Source: an uncultured Eubacteriales bacterium (GTDB lineage Bacteria > Bacillota > Clostridia > Lachnospirales > Lachnospiraceae). Taken from it: a stretch of 39,092 nt of DNA. A program made the position numbers and the translations under genes. The DNA lies in the NCBI GenBank assembly GCA_900314565.1, contig OMVU01000002.1, positions 1 through 39,092 of the forward strand. Reading direction: 5' to 3'. The notes below the pieces were generated by a model that was not told the DNA's origin, searched no databases, and was given only the letters and a program-made list of their open reading frames with translations. Positions 32,473 through 39,092 of this stretch are shown here, piece after piece (position 1 is the first letter of the stretch; each line of letters opens with the position of its first letter).

Positions 32473-33114
32473 TCACGGAAGTACCGAGTAGCCGAAACCG
32501 TTGGCGATCGCGTCCACCTTCTGCCTTGCCTTGCACATCGGGCAGTTCTCATGCTTATATGTCCCATAATCCGGCACATCGCTCAGATTAAAGATTGAAT
32601 AGATCGGGACATCGAAGATCTTGTTGACCGCCGAGAAAATAGACGCCGCACCGACGACAGTCCCCCCGTAATAATCCACGCAGTCGATCGCCCGCTTGAT
32701 CGTATGCCCCGTTGTGGTCGAAGCTGCGATCAGAAGGACATTCTTGTCTCTGATCATCATTTTCAGATTCTCGCGGAAGATCATCTGGCCTGTCATATCG
32801 TACTCGGGAGAAACGACGTACATTGTCTTATGCGCGTTCTTGGAGAGAATACCGGCCTGTGTCAGTTCTTCGGCAAGATAAGCGCCGATGACGTCCATTC
32901 CGTCGAGGCACACGATCGTGTCGACAACGGTCGAAGCGGAAAAATACTCGCTGAGCAATTCCGCACAGGCCTTGGCTTCGCTCTGCCTGCGCATGATCGC
33001 AGTCATGTCGAAGAAATAATTGATATGCGAATTCGGGGTGACAAAATGCCCGGGAACGACTCTCAGGATAACATTGTTATGACGCTTTGAGTATAACTTC
33101 TTATAAGGCTGCAT
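32473..33114 (-). CDS. Phosphoribosyltransferase-fold protein related to orotate PRTase
   Basis: A 213-residue type I PRTase-fold protein, often annotated as orotate phosphoribosyltransferase. GHFVTPNSHINYFFDM and DTIVCLDGMDVIGAYLAEEL fit the PyrE hood and core. The PRPP-loop equivalent is VLLIAASTTTGHTIKRA, where a canonical loop has two acidic residues (for example VVDDVITTG); both are missing. The C-terminus adds a CPMC pair (about residues 193-196) that could bind metal. So the assignment as PyrE of pyrimidine synthesis is doubtful; a regulatory or salvage role is possible. AAAGGAG precedes the ATG, and a strong promoter lies 51 bases upstream. Confidence 0.8.
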   Translation of the reverse strand: MQPYKKLYSKRHNNVILRVVPGHFVTPNSHINYFFDMTAIMRRQSEAKACAELLSEYFSASTVVDTIVCLDGMDVIGAYLAEELTQAGILSKNAHKTMYVVSPEYDMTGQMIFRENLKMMIRDKNVLLIAASTTTGHTIKRAIDCVDYYGGTVVGAASIFSAVNKIFDVPIYSIFNLSDVPDYGTYKHENCPMCKARQKVDAIANGFGYSVLP

Positions 33115-33164
33115 ACTGTATCTCCTTTGGCAATTTCGACTAAAAACCGTGATGCTTTTGGTCT

Positions 33165-33193
33165 ATTATAGTACAATCTTCTTATTTTATCAA
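33165..33193 (-). promoter_or_regulatory. Promoter of the PRTase-fold gene
   Basis: On the minus strand TTGATA and TATAAT are separated by 17 bases; the start point would be about 45 bases before the ATG. Confidence 0.8.
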
Positions 33194-33234
33194 TAAAAGT
33201 ACTGTTCACATTCCGCATTTACAAGCCGATGTAT

Positions 33235-34080
33235 TCACAGAAGACCCAGCTCCCTGCACGCGTAGTAGATGCCGTCTTCCCTGAGCTCTTTCGTCACGAA
33301 GTCCGCCTTCTCCTTCACCACGTCCGCGCCGCCTCCCATGACGACTCCGCAGCCGGCTGCCTCGATCATTTCAAAATCATTCATGCTGTCGCCGAATGCA
33401 TAGGTATCCTGTATATCCGTATCGAGCAGGGCACAGACCTCCCGGATCCCGGTACCCTTATCAAAGCCCTTCGGCACCATTTCGACGACCGCCTCGTTGT
33501 GGACGATCATCGTATAGTCCCCCTCCAGCTCCGCGAAACATGCTGCCTTATCCGCGTCCTTCATATCACAGGAGAGTTTTGAGATCTCCCAATTTCCCCC
33601 GTTCCCGCTGATCGTCCGAAGCGCATCCCCCATCTGGTGCCTGACATAGTCCGCATACCGGTCACCGGCAAAATCCGCCGGATCCATATACAGGTAATCT
33701 CTTCCCTCAAGGATCGGTTTCATGCGGTACCGTCTCACGATGTCGACGACTCTCTGAGATTCCTCCTCAGACATCTTCCTGTAGAAGATAACATTTTCAT
33801 CCTCGACAGTTCGGGAAATATCCCTCCTGCAGTCTGACATGCCCCGACAGAGCGCATTTGCCTCGATCATAGTCCCGCAGCCGGAGACAATGCCGTCCAG
33901 CCCGAGGGAAAAAAGTTTCGGATCCCGAATATAGCCGCGGGTCCGCCCGCTGTTGATGAAGACCAGATGTCCGTTTTCCCGGACCTTCCGGATCGCTTCC
34001 CGTGTACTTTCGGGAATATGGCCGTCCATCGTCCAGAGCGTCCCGTCAATATCAAAAAAAAGTATTTTTCGCCTGCCCAT
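33235..34080 (-). CDS. Cof-type HAD family hydrolase
   Basis: A 281-residue HAD phosphatase of the Cof/IIB type. Motif I is FFDIDGTLW (nucleophile Asp10, Asp12), motif II INSGRTRGY, motif III lysine in PKGFDKGTGI, and motif IV GDSMNDFEMIEAAG. A type IIB cap lies between motifs II and III. Such enzymes dephosphorylate sugar phosphates, FMN or pyridoxal phosphate; the substrate here is unknown. GGGGAA precedes the ATG. It lies upstream of the PRTase-fold gene, which has its own promoter. Confidence 0.92.
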   Translation of the reverse strand: MGRRKILFFDIDGTLWTMDGHIPESTREAIRKVRENGHLVFINSGRTRGYIRDPKLFSLGLDGIVSGCGTMIEANALCRGMSDCRRDISRTVEDENVIFYRKMSEEESQRVVDIVRRYRMKPILEGRDYLYMDPADFAGDRYADYVRHQMGDALRTISGNGGNWEISKLSCDMKDADKAACFAELEGDYTMIVHNEAVVEMVPKGFDKGTGIREVCALLDTDIQDTYAFGDSMNDFEMIEAAGCGVVMGGGADVVKEKADFVTKELREDGIYYACRELGLL

Positions 34081-34355
34081 ATAGATAGTTCCCCAGTCAA
34101 TTCCGCATGCTCTTTATTCTTCATCGCGCAGAGAAGAAGGTGCTTCGGACCCTGCGCAGCGCGGCAAGAACGCCGAGGCGTTCCTGTAAAGGACATGTTA
34201 ACATGAACCGGGCCGGATTGTCACCTGATTTTGAGAACCATACGGCTGCCCGATACGGCTGCAGTCACGGCGTACTGCGGCACCATGTAAAGCCTCGTCA
34301 CAGACGCTGTGGCAGCGCACCGCATGTATGCAGATCTTCTTTACAGACGCCATGC

Positions 34356-34390
34356 GGCGCACCACATGCTTCCCTGGCATATGGTGCGCC
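34356..34390. terminator. Stem-loop in the gap between putP and the HAD gene
   Basis: GGCGCACCACATGC and GCATATGGTGCGCC pair over 14 positions (one wobble) around TTCCCTG. No T-run follows. The gap 34081-34443 also holds GAACGCC/GGCGTTC (34168-34183) and the palindrome CATGTTAACATG (34194-34205). No gene is seen. Confidence 0.45.
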
Positions 34391-34443
34391 GTCTCATCTA
34401 ACCCCTTGCCCTGTTATCTGGCAGATACCGGGTGTTCCGGATT

Positions 34444-35985
34444 TTATTCTTCATCCGGGAGGATGTTCTTAGTTGTTGCCTCGACCTCAACATCATAGCA
34501 TGCAAAGATCCCGTCCACAGTCTCCCTGTCGATCTTCGGGGTGAAAATACTCACGACCGGGACAATCACAAGGCCACCGAGCATTGCGATCGCGCCTGCC
34601 TGGATCGGATTGAACCATGCGGTAAAGATATTCATGACTGTGAGGCCGACACCGAAGATAAAGGAAGCCCAGACAGCCGCCCTTGTAACGCGCTTCCAGT
34701 AGAGTCCGTACAGGAACGGTGCAAGGAATGCTCCGGCAAGAGCGCCCCAGGAGATACCCATGAGCTGTGCGATAAATGTCGGAGGCTTGATCGCCATAAC
34801 GACAGAGATCACGATGAAGAAAATGACAAGGATGCGAAGCCACAGGAGCTGCTGGCGTTCTTTCATTTTCTTGAAGAACGTGCCCTTCAGGAAATCCAGT
34901 GTCAGTGTCGAGCTGGACGTGAGGACCAGGGAGGACAGCGTTGACATGGAAGCCGACATGATGAGAACGATGAGCACGCCCATGAGAATGTTCGGGAGCG
35001 ATGTAAGGAGCTCCGGCATGACATGGTCATACATCATGGCGATCGTTCCGTCTTCCGCTACCCGCGAGACTTTCTCCACATCGATAAGACGGGCAAAACC
35101 GCCGAGGAAGTAAGAACCGCCTGCGATGACGACTGCGAAAAATGTCGATACGATCGTACCCGTCGCAACTGCCTTTTCACTCTTGATCGCGTAGAACTTC
35201 TGGACCATCTGCGGCAGTCCCCATGTTCCGAGAGATGTCAGAATGATGACATACATAAGTCCCATCGGATCCGGGCCGAAAAAGGACGCGAACGCACCCT
35301 GCTGCCCTGCCGTGACCGGATTGTCGCTGGGAATCGTGGAAAGAGACTTCACTGCTTCGAGGAAGCCGCCGTGTCCGTTCAGAACGGCGAGAATGACTGC
35401 CACGATACCGACCAGCATGATAATGCCCTGGACGAAATCGTTGTAGACTGTCGCCGTGTATCCGCCGAGCAGGACGTAGACGCATGTGAGCGCTGCCATC
35501 ATGATGACACAGTAGATATACGGGATCCCGAACGCCATCTCAAAAAGATTCGAGAGACCGTTGTAGACCGAAGCCGTATACGGAATCAGGAAAATAAAGA
35601 TGATCGCGGAGGCTACGATCTTCAGTGTAGAAGACTTGTAGCGCGATTCGAAAAAAGCAGGCATCGTGGCGGAGTTCAGATGCTTTGTCATGACGCGTGT
35701 ACGACGGCCTAAGATGACCCACGCGAGCAGGGATCCGATAAATGCGTTCCCGATGCCGATCCATGTGGAGGCAAGGCCGTATTTCCATCCGAACTGTCCG
35801 GCGTAACCGACAAAGACGACCGCCGAAAAATAAGAAGTTCCGTAAGCAAATGCAGAGATCCACGGGCCTACGCTTCTTCCGCCCAGGACGTACCCTTCAA
35901 CTGTTCTCGCCTGATGTCTTGAATACCAGCCGATGGCGATCATCAAACCGAAAAAGACGAACAACATGAAAATTTTTACAGCCAT
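34444..35985 (-). CDS. putP: Sodium/proline-type symporter (SSS family)
   Basis: A 513-residue sodium:solute symporter with about thirteen membrane spans. Family marks: RTVEGYVLGGRSVGPWISAF, FAYGTSYFSAVVFVGYAGQF (about 45-64), LGTWGLPQMVQKFYAIKS, and SASMSTLSSLVLTSSSTLTLDF at about 345 (sodium site). The closest named family is PutP (proline), though substrate cannot be proven. AGGAGG precedes the ATG. A promoter TTGACT-17-TACACT lies upstream, next to a long repeat-rich intergenic block. Confidence 0.88.
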   Translation of the reverse strand: MAVKIFMLFVFFGLMIAIGWYSRHQARTVEGYVLGGRSVGPWISAFAYGTSYFSAVVFVGYAGQFGWKYGLASTWIGIGNAFIGSLLAWVILGRRTRVMTKHLNSATMPAFFESRYKSSTLKIVASAIIFIFLIPYTASVYNGLSNLFEMAFGIPYIYCVIMMAALTCVYVLLGGYTATVYNDFVQGIIMLVGIVAVILAVLNGHGGFLEAVKSLSTIPSDNPVTAGQQGAFASFFGPDPMGLMYVIILTSLGTWGLPQMVQKFYAIKSEKAVATGTIVSTFFAVVIAGGSYFLGGFARLIDVEKVSRVAEDGTIAMMYDHVMPELLTSLPNILMGVLIVLIMSASMSTLSSLVLTSSSTLTLDFLKGTFFKKMKERQQLLWLRILVIFFIVISVVMAIKPPTFIAQLMGISWGALAGAFLAPFLYGLYWKRVTRAAVWASFIFGVGLTVMNIFTAWFNPIQAGAIAMLGGLVIVPVVSIFTPKIDRETVDGIFACYDVEVEATTKNILPDEE

Positions 35986-36036
35986 TGGAAATCTCCTCCT
36001 GATAAATACGACCGGAGTCGTTATTCGCTAGGCTAA

Positions 36037-36065
36037 AGTGTAACGCTTTAACGTCCAAAAGTCAA
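36037..36065 (-). promoter_or_regulatory. putP promoter
   Basis: On the minus strand TTGACT and TACACT are 17 bases apart, 52-80 bases before the start codon. Confidence 0.7.
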
Positions 36066-36136
36066 TCGTTATTTTTTCGGAATTATTCATTCAATTCACG
36101 CAAAAATTACACTTCAGACGGGCCAGGCCAACTCAG

Positions 36137-36326
36137 GGGGCGGCGCAGGCACCATCTTCTTCGAAAAACTCTTGTCCTCCCCTGCGAAATCTAAAAATGC
36201 ATCTGCGCTTTTTGTTCCCGCCAGTCGCTCCTCGCATACTTTTGGTCACAAAAAGCGCAGCATTTTTCGATTTCTCAGTCGGACTGCGAATGTTTTTCTT
36301 CAGAAGATGGATGCCTCGCTGCCGCC
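36137..36326. repeat. Long imperfect inverted repeat between putP and iorB
   Basis: Paired blocks, outside to inside: CATCTTCTTCGAAAAAC (36153-36169) with GTTTTTCTTCAGAAGATG (36292-36309); GAAATCTAAAAATGC (36186-36200) with GCATTTTTCGATTTC (36260-36274); CTGCGCTTTTTGT (36203-36215) with ACAAAAAGCGCAG (36248-36260), perfect. The loop is 32 bases. The arms are about 80 bases each. It looks like a small non-autonomous element or a structured transcript. Confidence 0.65.
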
Positions 36327-36416
36327 TGCAAACTCAAGCCCGCCGCCGCGGCGTGCGCGGCGCGTAAGCGCCTTCCACTGCGCACGTCTGCGATTCGCCG
36401 TGCCTAAGCATGCGTA

Positions 36417-36439
36417 ACAATGCTCCAGTGGAGCATTGT
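36417..36439. repeat. Perfect palindrome ACAATGCTCCA-G-TGGAGCATTGT
   Basis: Eleven-base arms around a single G. It sits between the two larger inverted repeats of this intergenic block. Confidence 0.7.
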
Positions 36440-36450
36440 GCAGCTGAGGC

Positions 36451-36548
36451 GTTTATCTCAGTGGGGAATTGAAACCCGCCGCTGAGACGAGCAGGATATT
36501 GACCTGTCCCCCGCTTATAGAAGCGAGGGTCTTCCCCGCTGAGATAAA
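36451..36548. repeat. 98-bp inverted-repeat unit next to the iorB terminator
   Basis: TTTATCTCAGTGGGGAA and TTCCCCGCTGAGATAAA are 17-base arms with one mismatch. An inner stem CCGCTT/AAGCG (around 36511-36525) is also present. The right arm runs into the iorB terminator. Confidence 0.6.
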
Positions 36549-36594
36549 AAGGACTTTCACACCACACGCTGATGCGCATCGCATGAAAGCCCTT
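36546..36594 (-). terminator. Terminator of the iorAB operon
   Basis: On the minus strand AAGGGCTTTCA and TGAAAGTCCTT pair across 24 bases that hold an inner GATGCGCATC palindrome, and TTTTT follows. It starts 34 bases after the iorB stop. Confidence 0.8.
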
Positions 36595-36627
36595 ATATAC
36601 TCTGTTCAGATTCTGACGAACTACCCG

Positions 36628-37206
36628 TCAAGCTTCTCCGAGCGCATACCCGGCGTCAAAAGCCTTCTTATTGATCTCGATCGTCTTCGGCTTCACTGTG
36701 CGCTCAATGACTTTATACCAGTCCTCGACCGCATAATCCATATGGCGGGCAGCCATTCCGAGAATGACGACGTTGAAGCAGCGCGGATTGCCGAGCTCCG
36801 TCGCGATCGCCGTCGCGTCCGCCCGGTATACCCTGTGTGTTTTGGCGATCTCCTCGATGATGTTCTCCGGATACGGAGCAGCGCCGATCCTGACCGGCAT
36901 CGGGTCGATCCTCACGTCATTGACGATCAGAACACCGTCCGGTTTCAGGAAATGTGCGTATCTCTTTGCCTCCAGGCGCTCGAACGCGATCAGCACATCC
37001 GCGCATCCTTCCTCCACGATCGGCTCAAAGACCTCGTCTCCGTAGCGGACGAATGTGACGACCGAACCGCCGCGCTGTGCCATGCCGTGAACTTCCGAGA
37101 CCTTTACGTCAAGACCTGCCGTCGTTGCGATTCCGCCGAGGATACGGCTTGCAATCAGCGTTCCCTGACCTCCGACTCCTACGATCATTATATTCCGTGT
37201 CTGCAT
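36628..37206 (-). CDS. iorB: Indolepyruvate:ferredoxin oxidoreductase, beta subunit
   Basis: A 192-residue gamma-type domain of 2-oxoacid:ferredoxin oxidoreductases. GVGGQGTLIASRILGGIA near the start and SEVHGMAQRGGSVVTFVRYG (about 37-56) are diagnostic of IorB. With IorA it oxidises indolepyruvate, phenylpyruvate and hydroxyphenylpyruvate to aryl-acetyl-CoA using ferredoxin and CoA. Its ATG directly abuts the TAA of iorA, and the ribosome binding site AAGGAGG lies inside the end of iorA, so translation is coupled. It is the last gene of the operon. Confidence 0.95.
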   Translation of the reverse strand: MQTRNIMIVGVGGQGTLIASRILGGIATTAGLDVKVSEVHGMAQRGGSVVTFVRYGDEVFEPIVEEGCADVLIAFERLEAKRYAHFLKPDGVLIVNDVRIDPMPVRIGAAPYPENIIEEIAKTHRVYRADATAIATELGNPRCFNVVILGMAARHMDYAVEDWYKVIERTVKPKTIEINKKAFDAGYALGEA

Positions 37207-38949
37207 TTACTCCACCTCCTTGATTGCGCCGAACTTGCAGAGCTGGCGGCAGAGACCGCAGCCGTTGCACTGCGTCGGATCGATCGTGATCAATCCGTCT
37301 TCATTCTTTGAGAGCGCGGGGCAGCCCGGAAGCGAGCAGGCGCCGCAGTGTTTGCATTTCTCAGGAATTTCGACACACTTCTTCTTCGTGCGCGCCTCCG
37401 GTATGAGCGCGCAGGGAGCCTTCGCGACGATGACCGACAGGTGATCCGCTTTGACCTCCCTCTTCACAGTCTCCATCAGCTCCTGCTGGTCAAGGGCGTT
37501 GACTGTGTAGACATGCTCTATTCCAAGGCCCTGGCAGAACTTCTCAAAATCGATTGCCGGGACGACCTCGCCCATGAGCGTTCTGCCCGTGGCCGGATTG
37601 TCCTGATGGCCTGTCATGGCTGTAATCCGGTTATCAAGAATGATGACCGTGCCGGTGCTCTGATTGTAGACCATATTCATGAGGGAGTTCACACCCGTAT
37701 GCATGAAGGTCGAATCTCCGATCACGCTGACCCAGTCTCTCAGGTAGTCTTCACCCTTTGCCTTGCCCATGCCGTGCAGGGAGGAAATGGAAGCTCCCAT
37801 GCAAAGACAGGTCTCAAGCGTTGCCAGCGGCGGGACCGCGCCCAGCGTATAGCAGCCGATATCACCGGCGACATGGAGCTTCAGCCTCTTCAGCGCCCAG
37901 AACGTGCTTCTGTGCGGGCATCCCGGACAGAGGATCGGCGGACGGTTCGGAGTATTCTCCGCCTGTACCGCATTGATTTCCATGCCGAGGAGCTTTTCGC
38001 GGATCATGTTCGCGGAGTACTCGCCGAGCTTTGTAAAGATATTCTTTCCGTCACAGGCAATTCCCCAGGACTTCACCTGCTCCTCGATGACCGGCATGAG
38101 CTCCTCGAAAATGATCAGTCTGTCGACCTTCGATGCGAACTCCTCGATCAGCTTCCTGGGAAGCGGATGGACAAGTCCGAGCTTCAGCGTGGAAGCCTCC
38201 GGCATTGCTTCCCTGACATACAGGTACGGTATGCCGCTCGTGATGAAGCCGATCTTCGTGTCGCGGATCTCCATGCGGTTCAGCTTCTCCATGGAACATG
38301 CGTCCTCGGCGAGCTTCTCCATCTGATCCTCGACGATCACATGGCGGCGGATCGCGTTGGCCGGAAGCATGACATTTTTCGCGATATTCTTCTCATACGG
38401 CTTATCCGGCACCTCCTCGCGCGGGCAGAGTTCGACCATGCCCTGCGAATGCGCGAGTCTTGTCGTTGTGCGGATCACGACCGGTTTGTCGTAGGTCTCG
38501 CTGATCTCATATGCGAGCTTCGCGAAATCCTTCGCTTCCTGAGAGTCCGACGGCTCAAGGACCGGGACCTGGGCAGCTCTCGATACGGCGCGCGTGTCCT
38601 GCTCGTTCTGGGAGCTGTAGACTCCCGGATCATCGGCAACGCACAGGACCATGCCCCGTCCGACACCCGCGTAAGCTGCGGAATAGACCGGGTCTGCCGC
38701 GACATTGAAGCCGACCATCTTCATACATGCAAATGAACGGACACCGGCGACCGACGCTCCGAACGCGACCTCAGCCGCGACCTTCTCGTTCGGTGCCCAT
38801 TCACAGTACAGATCGTCTTTATACTGGACCAGATTCTCACTGATTTCCGTGCTCGGCGTACCCGGATAGGCAGATGCGACCTTGACGCCGGCCTCCCAAA
38901 GGCCGCGGGCGATTGCCGCGTTGCCGAGCATTAACTGTTTTTCACCCAT
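37207..38949 (-). CDS. iorA: Indolepyruvate:ferredoxin oxidoreductase, alpha subunit
   Basis: A 580-residue TPP-dependent subunit. The N-terminal pyrimidine-binding domain starts LMLGNAAIARGLWEAGVKVA with AYPGTPSTEI; the TPP motif is GDSTFMHTGVNSLMNMVYN; CPGCPHRSTFWALKRL is typical of IorA. The C-terminus has a ferredoxin domain with CKHCGACSLPGCPAL and CNGCGLCRQLCKFG for two [4Fe-4S] clusters. The start is MGEKQLM with AGGAGG upstream; the longer frame is rejected. The function is fermentative oxidation of aromatic 2-oxoacids. A repeat element lies just upstream. Confidence 0.96.
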   Translation of the reverse strand: MGEKQLMLGNAAIARGLWEAGVKVASAYPGTPSTEISENLVQYKDDLYCEWAPNEKVAAEVAFGASVAGVRSFACMKMVGFNVAADPVYSAAYAGVGRGMVLCVADDPGVYSSQNEQDTRAVSRAAQVPVLEPSDSQEAKDFAKLAYEISETYDKPVVIRTTTRLAHSQGMVELCPREEVPDKPYEKNIAKNVMLPANAIRRHVIVEDQMEKLAEDACSMEKLNRMEIRDTKIGFITSGIPYLYVREAMPEASTLKLGLVHPLPRKLIEEFASKVDRLIIFEELMPVIEEQVKSWGIACDGKNIFTKLGEYSANMIREKLLGMEINAVQAENTPNRPPILCPGCPHRSTFWALKRLKLHVAGDIGCYTLGAVPPLATLETCLCMGASISSLHGMGKAKGEDYLRDWVSVIGDSTFMHTGVNSLMNMVYNQSTGTVIILDNRITAMTGHQDNPATGRTLMGEVVPAIDFEKFCQGLGIEHVYTVNALDQQELMETVKREVKADHLSVIVAKAPCALIPEARTKKKCVEIPEKCKHCGACSLPGCPALSKNEDGLITIDPTQCNGCGLCRQLCKFGAIKEVE

Positions 38950-38996
38950 GACTTTTCCTCCTAACAACTTTTCATATAGATCAGGTTCCTGCAAAA

Positions 38997-39092
38997 CTCT
39001 GTGCGAAATGAAATTGTGTGAACAATTCAAACAATCTGCACAAGCCTTGGAACTTCTTCATGAACGAAAGATGTGGAATGAGCAAAAACCGT
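38997..39092. mobile_element. Second copy of the terminal-inverted-repeat element, cut by the window end
   Basis: CTCTGTGCGAAATGAAATTG and the following 76 bases match 21355-21450 with three differences in 96 and no indels. Like copy 1 it lies directly upstream of the ribosome binding site of a minus-strand gene (iorA) in the same orientation relative to it. The right end is outside the window. Confidence 0.65.

Noticed and set aside
36334-36579. 81-codon minus-strand and overlapping plus-strand frames in the iorB-putP gap
   Set aside because: They run through the inverted repeats, lack ribosome binding sites and look like repeat sequence, not protein.

Overview
The window looks like a chromosomal segment of a fairly GC-rich Lachnospiraceae-type clostridium. 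The evidence is the gene set: DUF4317 and DUF1700 proteins, a class III (Firmicutes-type) fructose-bisphosphatase, a stand-alone GlnRS, indolepyruvate:ferredoxin oxidoreductase, strong AGGAGG ribosome binding sites, and tRNA genes without an encoded CCA. This is inferred from family recognition, not from a database search. Most core genes lie on the minus strand.

Positions 1-3.7 kb form a decaying accessory island. It holds a DUF6718 protein, a zinc-ribbon/DUF1801 protein, a flavodoxin-like gene cut off at its 3' end, a ParB-like gene split by one extra A in an A7 run, a frameshifted GNAT fragment, and a small serine recombinase whose conserved active-site Arg is Gly. Two imperfect direct repeats (about 1512-1556 and 3632-3673) each carry the 3' end of a tRNA-Pro plus its terminator. 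They look like fossil attachment sites, and the second marks the return to core sequence.

Positions 3.7-20 kb are core metabolism and housekeeping. The genes are a DUF4317 protein, ilvN (branched-chain amino acid regulation), a TraX-like membrane protein, a left-handed beta-helix sugar-nucleotide-type protein, topB, asd and argH (aspartate-family and arginine synthesis), queH (queuosine), a hotdog thioesterase, a dsdA-agcS pair (probably uptake and deamination of D-serine or related amino acids), a small acidic protein, glnS and a SHOCT-tailed membrane protein.

Positions 20-29.8 kb hold tRNA-Thr(GGU), a long AlaX-type editing protein, class III fbp, a DUF1700 membrane protein, tRNA-Arg(ACG), and a three-gene run of unusual proteins: a secreted or anchored PQQ-type beta-propeller with a 39-bp repeat tract, a PI-PLC-like protein that seems to lack its second catalytic His, and a Lon-like AAA+ ATPase without a protease domain. 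This run is the least explained protein system here.

Positions 29.8-39 kb hold dxs (isoprenoids), a DNA-deoxyinosine glycosylase-like protein, a PRTase related to PyrE, a Cof-type HAD phosphatase, putP-type symport, and iorB/iorA (aromatic 2-oxoacid oxidation).

Several non-coding elements stand out. A roughly 159-bp terminal-inverted-repeat element upstream of alaX has a near-identical second copy upstream of iorA that runs off the window end. A composite block of inverted repeats fills 36.1-36.55 kb between iorB and putP. A short interspersed sequence (core ATCGCGCAATACT) recurs in at least three intergenic regions. Clear promoters precede both tRNAs, putP, dxs, queH and the PRTase gene.
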